The notes under the pieces: model-generated | Databases searched by the model: none | What the model saw: only the letters and a program-made list of their open reading frames with translations | Told to the model about the DNA's origin: nothing | In this document: positions 47,286 through 55,982 of the stretch, piece by piece | Layout of the letters: each line of letters opens with the position of its first letter | Numbering within the stretch: position 1 is the first letter of the stretch | Made by a program: the position numbers and the translations under genes | From: Paludibacteraceae bacterium | GTDB lineage: Bacteria; Bacteroidota; Bacteroidia; Bacteroidales; Paludibacteraceae | DNA: 64,000 nt | NCBI GenBank assembly: GCA_024399495.1 | Contig: JAKSNY010000011.1 | Location: forward strand, 1-64,000 | Reading direction: 5' to 3'

Positions 47286-47735
47286 TTATTTAGATTGATT
47301 TTCTGATATAAAATTTTGTACATCACCAATAATCAAAGGTGTAAACTCAGATAGTTTATCCATTGTCTCCTGAGTAATTGCAGCTGAATTTTCAAAGTAT
47401 TTTTTTCCGACAGATGATTCATAAAACGCATTAATTTCTTTTATTTCACTTAATGAAAAATATTTCTTATATACCTCTGTAGCAACAGGCACTAACATTG
47501 GCATCATCTTATTAGCCATAAACACCCCCAGTTCCAAACATTTTTGCTCACTCAAATTTAATTTATCCTTCATTTTCACATACACTCCACCAAGTGCCGT
47601 TGCAACGACCTGTTCTGTATTTGACAGAGCCAGGTTCCTTTCCACCTCAAGTGTATATTCATCCTTAGTCTCTTGTGCCATAGCTGACAGACATACCGCC
47701 ACTATAGTAATAAATGTAATAACAATTTTTTTCAT
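47286..47735 (-). CDS. DUF2059 domain-containing exported protein
   Basis: A 149-residue protein with a signal peptide (1-20, ending SAMAQ) and a helical DUF2059-like domain marked by EINAFYESSVGKKYFE near residue 105. Such proteins are periplasmic and of unknown function. It is transcribed alone. Confidence 0.82.
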   Translation of the reverse strand: MKKIVITFITIVAVCLSAMAQETKDEYTLEVERNLALSNTEQVVATALGGVYVKMKDKLNLSEQKCLELGVFMANKMMPMLVPVATEVYKKYFSLSEIKEINAFYESSVGKKYFENSAAITQETMDKLSEFTPLIIGDVQNFISENQSK

Positions 47736-47775
47736 GGTATAACTTAATTATAGATTATTGAACAAAATGAGGCTG

Positions 47776-47783
47776 CAAATATA
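47776..47783 (-). promoter_or_regulatory. -7 box TATATTTG for the DUF2059 gene
   Basis: Read on the minus strand; an exact TAnnTTTG match 40 nt upstream of the ATG. Confidence 0.6.
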
Positions 47784-47863
47784 GTATTTTTTTAATCCAA
47801 TTGTGCATTTGGAGCGATTTTTCATTGGTTATCTTAAGTAAAATTAACTTGACGGATACTTAT

Positions 47864-48526
47864 TCACCATTTTATTTGCGGTTTACCTATTGAGGCTAAG
47901 TACTCATTGGCTTTGATGAAGTGATTATTGCCAAAGAAGCCACGATATGATGACAACGGCGATGGGTGCGGCGATGTAAGCACACAATGTTTTGAGTTGT
48001 CTATGAATTTGGATTTGCTGATGGCGTAACTGCCCCAAAGCAGAAAGACTACTCCGCTTTTTTTATCTGATATGGTTTTTATTACGGCATCGGTAAAGAC
48101 TTCCCAACCTTTACCCTGATGTGAGCCTGCGGCATGCTCACGCACCGTAAGTGTGGCGTTCAGCAGCAGTACGCCTTGGTCTGCCCATCGCTGTAAATTA
48201 CCGCTTACAGGTATCGGGGTACCATATTCTGTAGAAATCTCTTTGAATATATTTTGCAATGATGGTGGAAACTGAACTCCATCATTTACTGAGAAGCATA
48301 GCCCGTGAGCCTGTCCTGGCTCGTGATAAGGGTCTTGCCCAAGCAAAACCACTCTTACATCTGAGAACGGACAAGAGTTAAATGCGTTGAAAATCTTACC
48401 TGCAGGTGGGTATATGGTGCGTGTGGCATACTCTGCACGCACAAAGTCTGTCAAGACCTTAAAATAGGGTTTGTCAAATTCCGATTGCAGAATTGACTTC
48501 CAACTTTGTTCAATTTTTACTTCCAT
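47864..48526 (-). CDS. ung: Uracil-DNA glycosylase, family 1
   Basis: A 220-residue repair enzyme that removes uracil from DNA. The catalytic block LLGQDPYHEPGQAHGLCFSV (near residue 59) and the leucine-loop block SPHPSPLSSYRGF (near 182) are intact. The frame extends to 48562, but the family start and the promoter position both support ATG 48526 (MEVKIEQSWK). That ATG begins only about 5 nt past the -7 box, so the mRNA may be leaderless. Confidence 0.96.
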   Translation of the reverse strand: MEVKIEQSWKSILQSEFDKPYFKVLTDFVRAEYATRTIYPPAGKIFNAFNSCPFSDVRVVLLGQDPYHEPGQAHGLCFSVNDGVQFPPSLQNIFKEISTEYGTPIPVSGNLQRWADQGVLLLNATLTVREHAAGSHQGKGWEVFTDAVIKTISDKKSGVVFLLWGSYAISKSKFIDNSKHCVLTSPHPSPLSSYRGFFGNNHFIKANEYLASIGKPQIKW

Positions 48527-48531
48527 AATTG

Positions 48532-48539
48532 CAAAAATA
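48532..48539 (-). promoter_or_regulatory. -7 box TATTTTTG for ung
   Basis: Minus-strand TAnnTTTG match, immediately before the start codon (five bases between). Confidence 0.65.
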
Positions 48540-48614
48540 CAAATTTTTATATCAAAATTCAAATATTATGAAAAAAAATCACTATCTTCGTAACTTATTT
48601 GCATCTGAACAACT

Positions 48615-51600
48615 ATGAAAAAACATTTTTTTTACGGGCTATTAGCCGTCTGCGTCTTTTTTCAACATAACATTGTATTGGCGGCACCGGATATAACACA
48701 TCCCACACAAACAATCTGTAAGGGGAGCAGTGCCACTCTGTCTACTACAACCATAGGAGATAAATATGAATGGTCTCCATCTACAGGCTTGTCAGCCACA
48801 GACAAGCAAAGTGTAACCGCCAAACCTACACAAGAGATAACATACACTTGCAAGGTTACACAAAAAGGCGGTTCCTACGATACTGGAAACCTTATATCAA
48901 TAGGTGGGTTTGAGTTCCCCGCCAGTTGCCTTAATTATGACTCGGGGAATCAATGTAGCAAGGCAAAAAACAAGATGGGAGACATGATTGTATATGACTA
49001 TCCAAATTTTCAAAAAAGTGGACAAATATATGATTACGGTCAATCTACAACCACTGATAACACCTCCAGTTTGACAATGCGTAAATTTTACCCAATAGCT
49101 CCTCATAGTGGCAATTATTTGTTTGCTTGTGACGGAGGTTCAAATAAAGATGCTGTTGCTTGGAGTGCAACTGGTATTACATTACAGAAGGGTGTGACAT
49201 ATCAATTCAGTTGTTGGGCTGCCAACATCTTTGCTAATCAACAGAAAGGGGTTACAACGACATGTTCAAAAATTAAATTTATGATTAAAAAGGGTTCTTC
49301 AGGCTCTGCAGAACTCTTGGCTGAAATTACAACATCATCAACTCCTGGTGTCTGGAATGAATATACAAACGCAAAATTCACTGCAGATAATGATTATTCA
49401 GATTGCACTATTTACATTGTTAATGATAATGTGAGTCCACAGGGTAATGACTTTGCATTGGACGACATCTATTTTGGAACCGAAATAAGAACTGAAGATG
49501 AGGTTACCAATGAGATATTTAAGATAAAGATTGATGAGCCAGCCACAGCCACCATTGCAGACCAAACAATATGTGCGGGAGACCCTGTAACAGTAACCGC
49601 TAAAATTACAGGCACATACGACAAAATAAGCTGGACTAAAAACGGGAACCCCATTACAGGCAGTTCAGAATCAGTATCAGGCACAGCACCTGCAAATGTG
49701 GGTTCAAGTGATACATATACAATCAGTGTTAAAACAGGTGTGTGTCCTGCAGAAACAGCATCGGGTAAAGTAACAGCAAAAGATTGCGGAACCGATATAA
49801 ATTGGGATGTTTACAAATGCTATAACACAAAATATGACTTAACAGCAAAAACATCGGGTGGCTCAAAGTATGAGTGGAAGACAGCAAGCGGCACAGTGTT
49901 GCCTACCACAACACAAACGCTCCCAATAGAAAGTGTAAAACCTGAAAAGTATATCTGCGTTGTAACCAAGCCAAACGGCTCAACCGTCACAGAAAACATA
50001 GAACTGAAAGTTTATCCGCAATACACGCTGACCTTTGGAGACGAAACAGGCAATCCGCTTACAGAATGTAGTGATGAGACAGGGCTTAAACTTTATGTTG
50101 GTTTTGCCATAACGCCAAATCCATGTGATTTAACACAAGGATGCGATGAGAGCGGCACCACTTATACAGTAATATGGACAAAGAACGGAGCGGAACAAGA
50201 CCCTGCCAAATTCATAAAGGGTGCGGGAAAGTCATACATAACTGACATTACAGCACCCTCACAACCTGGAAACACAGATGACTACACATTTACCTATAGA
50301 AATAACAAAGACAACAGCTGTTCTTGGACTGCACATACAAGTGTAACGGCAAAAAACTGTTCCAATCCTCCAATACCACATACAGAAACAGCGTGCGAAG
50401 GAGATGAGGTTACCCTGACTACAGACACTGAGGGTAACTCCTACTCTTGGAGTGACGGAACATCTATTTTAGGCACAGAACGCTCATTGGTTATAAAAGA
50501 TGTAGAGCCTGGAGTTAAGAAATACACTTGCACTGTAACAACCACAACCTCCACCACTGAATCCAACCTGATTCCAAATGGTGACTTTGAAGATGTTTCC
50601 ACAGTATGCCCGTTCCCTGGATTTACAACAGATTATAAATGCTTTGGACTTGACGCACCGTTTGATCATAGTTTAAGTTTTAGAGGTTTTATGAGAGTGT
50701 CATCAATATCTTTTCTTGCTAAGCAATCCCCTCACTCCGGGTCATATATGCTTGAAATTGACGGTGATAAGGTTGCAAACAACAAAAAATTCTGGCATAC
50801 GTCAGTATCGGGAACTTTCAAAAAAGGCGAGGTTATGAAACTGTCTTTTTGGGGGTCAATGGATCACCCGGACAACCCGGTAAAAGTCGCTCTGTACGCA
50901 AAATATGGAAGCACAGATGAATTGGCTCAGCAATCCACTATTCAAATTGGGTGGAAAGAATATTCAAGCCAATATACACTTAAAGAGGACTGCTCTGTAA
51001 TTGAATTGTATATGATTGACCTCACAGCCGAAGATGGAGGTAATGATGGTGTCATTGACGATATATTTATGGCATCCACGTCAAAACCTGCCATACAAGA
51101 TGAAATTTTTACTCTGACAGTGAATCCAAAACTGGAGAAAAAAATATCTGATACGGTTCATAAAGGCAACGCCTATAATAAGAACGGATTTAACATACCT
51201 GCAAGTGAAATAACCGCTACAGGTCAGATTACTAAAGAAATCACAGTACCGTCAAAAGTAACCGGGTGTGACAGTACAACCATCTTGACTCTTAACGTAT
51301 ATGACACAAAAGAGGTTACTGTGTGCTACGGAAGTGAGCAGACGTTTGAATCTTTGACATCGGGTGATTCATATCAATGGAATATTGTCGGCAAGGACGG
51401 CAGCGATAAGAAAAGCATTACAATTGATGCCGATGTATTTGACCTTGCATGTATGGTAACATTCCCCGATGGCTCTTTTGTAATTGACACTATTTTCATA
51501 AATGCGTATGTTTACCCCGGAATAGGCACTACAGACAATTATGAAGAATGTGCAGGGACAAAAGCGACTCTTACAATCACTTTTAATCCAACCCCTACAG

Positions 51601-52868
51601 ACTATGCAAAATCAAAAAGATACCAATGGAATCCGCAACATCAGTGGTCATTAAACGGAACGGAGATTCCCGAAGCCACAACTACCACTCTATCTGATGC
51701 AGAGTTCCCGATGACTGTTGGAAGCGAAAACACATATACTGTCAGAACAGACAATGGAACCTGTAATTCCACATCATCGTTCATTCTAAAGGCTAAAAAA
51801 TGTGAGCCTAAACCTATTGAGCACACCATTACTGAGTGTCAGACAGAAGGCAAGACAATAACAATAGAAACGCAGACCACGGGAGACTCTTATCTGTGGA
51901 GTGACGGCTCTACAGAACGTTCAACAACTGTTGATGTTTCTATAGCAGGTACATTTGAACTAAGCTGCACTGTTACCATAGGCGATGATGTGACAGTCCC
52001 TGTGACAAGACAAATTGAGAATTTTACTATAGTAGTGAATCCTATTCTGTACAAAACAATCACAGATAAGGTTTGCCAAGGAAAGCCATTCAACAAATAC
52101 GGATTTAACATTCCTGCATCTGAGACTGCCGAAACAGGTATTATAGAAAAGTCTCTTACCACCACATCTGTTGTGACTAAATGTGATAGTGTTGTCACTT
52201 TAAAACTTACGGTATTCCCTGTAAAAGAGAGCACACTTAATGGTGAGACTTGCCAAGGTGAAAGCTTCAGTAAAGACGGATTCACATTCTCATCTGCCGA
52301 GACAGCAAATATTGGCACTATATCCAAAACACGCGTAGAGAAGACAAAAGAGTGTGGTTGTGACAGCACCATAACATTCTATCTCAACATAAATGAGAAT
52401 CCGCAATTTTCCACAGCTGTAGATGGTAAAGTTGTTGTAATTACAACAACAAAGGGAGCTTCTCCATTCACTTATACAATAGACAGCCATAAGACATATA
52501 CAACAGAAACAATAACTGATTTGGGCGTTGGCAAGCATTCTATATTGGTAACCGATGCTAACACTTGTAAAGCATCTGACAGTTTTGAAATACTACCTGT
52601 GCCCATTGAACCTATGGTTTATTTCACTCCAAATGACGACGGAATGAATGACCTTTGGCTTGTTAAAGGGATAGATTTTTATCCTATGGCGGTTATTCAG
52701 ATATTTGACCGGTTTGACAAATTGCTATTCACGTGCAAAGCGTCAGAGTTTGAAGGTTGGAACGGTGTTTACAATGGTCACCCATTGCCAATGGACGATT
52801 ATTGGTATCTTATTACCATAGAAGAGTTAAACAAGAAGCTTAGCGGACACTTTACTTTGAAGCGATAG
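48615..52868 (+). CDS. Giant secreted protein with T9SS type B sorting domain
   Basis: A 1417-residue surface or secreted protein: signal peptide at about 1-24, then repeated modules. Two similar jelly-roll-like modules (about 95-290 and 650-850) each open NLI-x-x-GxFE and include SGNYLFACDGG or SGSYMLEIDGD and a later FSCWA / LSFWG strand. Three copies of a 55-residue module begin KGNAYNKNGFNIPASE, QGKPFNKYGFNIPASE and QGESFSKDGFTFSSAE. The end (YFTPNDDGMNDLW, QIFDRFDKLLF, GWNG) is the type B sorting domain. Its 3' end overlaps the convergent agmatinase gene by 17 bp. It may be an adhesin or matrix protein; no enzyme motif is seen. Confidence 0.88.
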   Translation: MKKHFFYGLLAVCVFFQHNIVLAAPDITHPTQTICKGSSATLSTTTIGDKYEWSPSTGLSATDKQSVTAKPTQEITYTCKVTQKGGSYDTGNLISIGGFEFPASCLNYDSGNQCSKAKNKMGDMIVYDYPNFQKSGQIYDYGQSTTTDNTSSLTMRKFYPIAPHSGNYLFACDGGSNKDAVAWSATGITLQKGVTYQFSCWAANIFANQQKGVTTTCSKIKFMIKKGSSGSAELLAEITTSSTPGVWNEYTNAKFTADNDYSDCTIYIVNDNVSPQGNDFALDDIYFGTEIRTEDEVTNEIFKIKIDEPATATIADQTICAGDPVTVTAKITGTYDKISWTKNGNPITGSSESVSGTAPANVGSSDTYTISVKTGVCPAETASGKVTAKDCGTDINWDVYKCYNTKYDLTAKTSGGSKYEWKTASGTVLPTTTQTLPIESVKPEKYICVVTKPNGSTVTENIELKVYPQYTLTFGDETGNPLTECSDETGLKLYVGFAITPNPCDLTQGCDESGTTYTVIWTKNGAEQDPAKFIKGAGKSYITDITAPSQPGNTDDYTFTYRNNKDNSCSWTAHTSVTAKNCSNPPIPHTETACEGDEVTLTTDTEGNSYSWSDGTSILGTERSLVIKDVEPGVKKYTCTVTTTTSTTESNLIPNGDFEDVSTVCPFPGFTTDYKCFGLDAPFDHSLSFRGFMRVSSISFLAKQSPHSGSYMLEIDGDKVANNKKFWHTSVSGTFKKGEVMKLSFWGSMDHPDNPVKVALYAKYGSTDELAQQSTIQIGWKEYSSQYTLKEDCSVIELYMIDLTAEDGGNDGVIDDIFMASTSKPAIQDEIFTLTVNPKLEKKISDTVHKGNAYNKNGFNIPASEITATGQITKEITVPSKVTGCDSTTILTLNVYDTKEVTVCYGSEQTFESLTSGDSYQWNIVGKDGSDKKSITIDADVFDLACMVTFPDGSFVIDTIFINAYVYPGIGTTDNYEECAGTKATLTITFNPTPTDYAKSKRYQWNPQHQWSLNGTEIPEATTTTLSDAEFPMTVGSENTYTVRTDNGTCNSTSSFILKAKKCEPKPIEHTITECQTEGKTITIETQTTGDSYLWSDGSTERSTTVDVSIAGTFELSCTVTIGDDVTVPVTRQIENFTIVVNPILYKTITDKVCQGKPFNKYGFNIPASETAETGIIEKSLTTTSVVTKCDSVVTLKLTVFPVKESTLNGETCQGESFSKDGFTFSSAETANIGTISKTRVEKTKECGCDSTITFYLNINENPQFSTAVDGKVVVITTTKGASPFTYTIDSHKTYTTETITDLGVGKHSILVTDANTCKASDSFEILPVPIEPMVYFTPNDDGMNDLWLVKGIDFYPMAVIQIFDRFDKLLFTCKASEFEGWNGVYNGHPLPMDDYWYLITIEELNKKLSGHFTLKR

Positions 52869-53697
52869 ACTTATATGTCATAAGTTGATATGCCAAGCGT
52901 GCGGCAAGGTAGTCTGAAGCCTTGTCTGTGGGGTTTGGGCATAGTTCCACAATGTCAAAACCAACAACATTACGCTCTTTAATGACGCTACGCAAGAAAT
53001 GCAATACCTGATAGTATGTAAGTCCGCCTGGCTCAGGAGTACCTGTAGAAGGCAACACAGAGGGGTCAAACACATCTAAGTCTATGGTTATATATACATT
53101 TTCTGACAGCGTTTCTATAGCCTTGCTCTGCCAATTATTGTTATCAAATATATTGTGAGCATAAAATGTACGCTCCTTTTTAACGTATGGCAACTCCTCT
53201 ACACATTGACTGCGTATGCCAACCTGTGTTATAGGGCAAAGTTTCTGTGCCTGATACATTACGCAGGCATGGTTAAGTTCCGTGCCCTCATATTCAGGTC
53301 GCAAATCTGAGTGTGCATCAAGTTGAAGAATGGTCAAATCCTTGTATCGTGAAGCCATAGCCCTGATAGAGCCTATTGAGCAAGTGTGGTTACCGCCTAT
53401 CATTATAGGAAACTTGCCGTCATTGAGCAGTCTTGCAGTCTCTCCTTCTACGGCACTGCATAGCAGTTCAGGTGTCCTATCTTCCAAAACAGGCTTTAGC
53501 GTGGCTATTCCTGCCTTGTAAGCCTCTGTTTCTGTCTCCACATCATAATTCTCAAGGGCAAACGACGCTTCAAGAAAAGCATCGGGGCCTTTATCGGCAC
53601 CTTTTACCCAAGTGCTTGTCTTATCGTACGGAACAGGCAGAATGGCAAACTTTGCCTTGCCGTAATCTCTGTAACTATTATCAAAATCTCCAAACAT
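52852..53697 (-). CDS. speB: Agmatinase (ureohydrolase family)
   Basis: A 281-residue Mn-dependent ureohydrolase. Metal motifs are GGNHTCSIG near residue 100, LDAHSDLR near 125 and TIDLDVFDPS near 201, the last followed by GTPEPGGLTY. It should cleave agmatine to putrescine and urea. Its start codon directly abuts the stop of the upstream arginine decarboxylase gene, giving a complete two-step arginine-to-putrescine operon. Confidence 0.93.
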   Translation of the reverse strand: MFGDFDNSYRDYGKAKFAILPVPYDKTSTWVKGADKGPDAFLEASFALENYDVETETEAYKAGIATLKPVLEDRTPELLCSAVEGETARLLNDGKFPIMIGGNHTCSIGSIRAMASRYKDLTILQLDAHSDLRPEYEGTELNHACVMYQAQKLCPITQVGIRSQCVEELPYVKKERTFYAHNIFDNNNWQSKAIETLSENVYITIDLDVFDPSVLPSTGTPEPGGLTYYQVLHFLRSVIKERNVVGFDIVELCPNPTDKASDYLAARLAYQLMTYKSIASK

Positions 53698-55092
53698 TTA
53701 GTATCCAAGTATCTTTAGCATTGACTTATAACTCTGCTCTTTAGCAAATAGTTTGGTATAATACTCCCCGTTCTCATCAACATCTATGACAACATGTTTA
53801 GGTGACGGTATCAGGCAATGCTGAATGCCGCCGAACCCTGCCAACGCCTCTTGATACGCTCCTGTATGGAACAGACCTATATACTGCGGTTGCTCATCGT
53901 TAGGGTTTATTTTAGGAAGGAATATGGCATTATTATGACCTGCACTGTAAAAATCCTCACTATCGCAGGTAAGACCGCCAAGATATACACGCTGATACTC
54001 CTTATCCCAATTATTGATGGCAAAAAGTATGTATCGTTGGTTGATAGCCCAAGTATCGGGAAGCGTGGTAATGAAAGAACTGTCTATCATATCCCAACTC
54101 TCACGGTCATTCTGTTGTTTCTGATTCACAATGCTATAGAGAACCGCACCGCTCTCACCCACAGTAAACGAGCCAAACTCTGTAAAAATGTTAGGTTCAG
54201 GAACATTATTCTGCTGACAAATGTTCTTTATAAGTGCCACAATCTCCTCTGCCATATACTCATAGTCATAATTATGGTCAAGATGAGTGGCTATCGGGAA
54301 ACCGCCACCTATATCAAGAGAGTCAAGTTCAGGGCAAATTTTCTTAAGTTCACAATAAAGTTCAACCGCTTTACTAAGTTCATTCCAATAATATGCAGTG
54401 TCCTTAATGCCCGTATTTATAAAGAAATGGAGCATTTTAAGCTCTGTATGCGGATTGTCCTTAATCTTTTCATAATAATAAGGCAGAATGTCATTATAGC
54501 GGATTCCTAACCTTGATGTGTAGAAATCAAATTTAGGTTCCTCCTCCGATGCTATCCTAATGCCCACCTTAAACTTCTTATCCATATCCTTTAGCAGAAG
54601 GTCAAGTTCAAATTTATTATCAAGTATTGCAACTACATTCTCAAATCCCTCATTTATAAGATTTTGTATGTTTTCTATATATTGGGGACGTTTAAATCCG
54701 TTACAAATTATAAAGTTATCTTTCTTAAATGTACCGGATTCATACAAACTTTCTATCAAGTTTATATCAAAAGCAGAAGAAGTCTCTATGTTTACTCCAT
54801 TCTTTAAAGCCTCCTCCATCACAAACGAGAAGTGTGAACTTTTAGTACAATAGCAGTAGTGATAATCTGCATTATAATCTACCTTAGCCATTGCCACATT
54901 AAACATACGGCGTGCTTTCTGTATCTGTTGTGTAATACGTGGCAAGTAAGTGATTCTCAGTGGTGTACCATACTGCTCAATAATGTCCATAAGTGGTATG
55001 TTATGGAAATAAAGTTCATTATCCACCACCTGGAACTCCTCCGTCGGGAAATCAACGGTCTGCTCAATTAAATCTAGATACTTATTCTTCAT
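53698..55092 (-). CDS. speA: Arginine decarboxylase, PLP fold III
   Basis: A 464-residue fold-III PLP decarboxylase. The N-terminal barrel has YCYCTKSSHF with the probable PLP Lys near residue 83, then GVNIETSSAFDINL near 99, and the DIGGGFP phosphate-loop block near 261. It is shorter than the E. coli SpeA (about 658 residues). Decarboxylation of arginine to agmatine is inferred from the family and from the adjacent agmatinase. A 250-nt structured leader precedes it. Confidence 0.87.
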   Translation of the reverse strand: MKNKYLDLIEQTVDFPTEEFQVVDNELYFHNIPLMDIIEQYGTPLRITYLPRITQQIQKARRMFNVAMAKVDYNADYHYCYCTKSSHFSFVMEEALKNGVNIETSSAFDINLIESLYESGTFKKDNFIICNGFKRPQYIENIQNLINEGFENVVAILDNKFELDLLLKDMDKKFKVGIRIASEEEPKFDFYTSRLGIRYNDILPYYYEKIKDNPHTELKMLHFFINTGIKDTAYYWNELSKAVELYCELKKICPELDSLDIGGGFPIATHLDHNYDYEYMAEEIVALIKNICQQNNVPEPNIFTEFGSFTVGESGAVLYSIVNQKQQNDRESWDMIDSSFITTLPDTWAINQRYILFAINNWDKEYQRVYLGGLTCDSEDFYSAGHNNAIFLPKINPNDEQPQYIGLFHTGAYQEALAGFGGIQHCLIPSPKHVVIDVDENGEYYTKLFAKEQSYKSMLKILGY

Positions 55093-55343
55093 AAATTTTT
55101 AATTCTTAAAAATTTATGCAATTTTGTCGCGACTCGGCAGAATCAGCAAACTGATTATTAATTTTTCCACCGTAGTCTAATTAGAATAAATTCTATCAGA
55201 CTACGATGTAAAAATTTAATCTGCTACGCAGATTCTGCACTCGCTGCTCCAAAAAGTCATAAAACAATTCAACTGTGTTTTGTAAATCTAAGTGAGTTAC
55301 ATTGTAAAAAATTTATCAATGTAAGTGAGTTAGATTTGTAAAA
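55093..55343 (-). promoter_or_regulatory. Long palindrome-rich 5' leader of speA-speB
   Basis: Between the promoter (55350-55381) and the speA start lie several stems. They are AAATCTAA..TTACATTG with CAATGTAA..TTAGATTT (55283-55337), AATCTGC/GCAGATT (55217-55233), CGTAGTCT/AGACTACG with inner AGAAT/ATTCT (about 55171-55205), AATCAG/CTGATT (55141-55156), and the outer GGCAGAAT/ATTCTGC. ACTCGGCAGAAT (55132) and TTCTGCACTCG (55233) make it copy C of the palindromic element at 1750 and 32837. It could be a regulatory leader, a repeat element, or both. Confidence 0.55.
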
Positions 55344-55349
55344 TTTGTG

Positions 55350-55381
55350 CAAAGGTAGTGCAAACCGAATACAAAACCAAA
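55350..55381 (-). promoter_or_regulatory. Promoter of the speA-speB operon
   Basis: On the minus strand, -33 TTTG (55381-55378) and -7 TACCTTTG (55357-55350) have a 20-nt spacer, an ideal Bacteroidota arrangement. Confidence 0.75.
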
Positions 55382-55485
55382 AAATGTGAAACATTTTTTG
55401 AAAAAAGTACGTTTTGTGAATTGGGAGTTTACTCACATATTCACAAATAAGGACTTTTTCAAAAACGGAACGTTTTTGGTTTTGT
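55371..55485. repeat. Nested multi-hairpin palindrome
   Basis: Outer arms ACAAAACCAAAAA (55371-55383) and TTTTTGGTTTTGT (55473-55485) are perfectly complementary over 13 bp. Inside are AAATGT/ACATTT (about 55382-55396), TTTGTGAAT/ATATTCACAAA (about 55413-55447) and CAAAAACG/CGTTTTTG (about 55460-55478); the last competes with the outer arm. From 55487 to 55642 degenerate direct repeats (two copies of AGTTGGAACTACACGAG) follow, with no gene. Confidence 0.7.
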
Positions 55486-55642
55486 TGAGGTGCAGCCTAC
55501 CTTCACGAGGAGCGAAGCGACGAGTAAAGGTAGTGAAAACAAAGTTGGAACTACACGAGTAAAACAAACCACGTGAGTTTTACGAGTAAAGGTAGTAACA
55601 ACGAAAGTTGGAACTACACGAGAAGCGTAGCGACGAGTAAAT

Positions 55643-55961
55643 AAAGTTTTTAACTTTCAAACCAGAGTGCATATTTGGGGATTCTGTATATTTTTGCGTA
55701 AAAACATTTGGGGATTTGGAAGAAAAAAAATGTACATTTGCACTGAAAATCAATACATAACATATAATTATGGCAATCAGAAACCTCAAACCATAACTAT
55801 GAAATTGATTTCCTTTTATCAAAAAACGGCAAACTATGCCCTATAGAGGTTTACACCAAGGATTTACGAAAAGACAAAGCAGTGACACTCTTGCCTGTGT
55901 ATCTGACTATGTTTTTATAGGAAACAAAAGGGTCAAAGGAGCGTTTATTCTCCCTTGACCC
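55643..55961. repeat. 0.32-kb direct repeat, copy 1
   Basis: Nearly identical to 58043-58393 apart from one missing 33-bp unit and scattered substitutions. It holds a 33-bp iteron (55671-55703) with a partial second copy, a plus-strand -7 box TACATTTG (55733-55740), an ATPase remnant (55768-55920) and a hairpin at its end. Confidence 0.93.
55768..55920 (+). pseudogene. AAA/DUF4143 ATPase C-terminal remnant, copy 1
   Basis: Fifty codons read LWQSETSNHNYEIDFLLSK, then NGKLCPIEV, YTKDLRKDK and VTLLPVYLTMFL followed by a stop. This is the usual C-terminus of AAA_14/DUF4143 ATPases, except that the stretch normally found between PIEV(K) and the YTKDLRKD end is missing, with the frame kept. There is no start codon; an upstream stop precedes it. 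Confidence 0.7.
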
Positions 55962-55962
55962 T
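55929..55962 (-). terminator. Terminator after the FISUMP lipoprotein gene 1
   Basis: AGGGTCAA.GGAG and CTCC.TTGACCCT form a long stem; on the minus strand a T-rich TTTTGTTT follows. It is 20 bp past the lipoprotein stop codon. A matching hairpin is at 58361-58393 for gene 2. Confidence 0.75.
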
Positions 55963-55982
55963 CATACATCATACATTATACA

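Noticed and set aside
53818..54510. 230-codon plus-strand frame opposite speA
   Set aside because: Antisense shadow of the decarboxylase gene, with no start signal or family pattern.
55771..55796. Tiny frame MAIRNLKP resembling the start of ribosomal protein L2
   Set aside because: Eight codons only; the overlapping frame gives a clear DUF4143 ATPase C-terminus instead.
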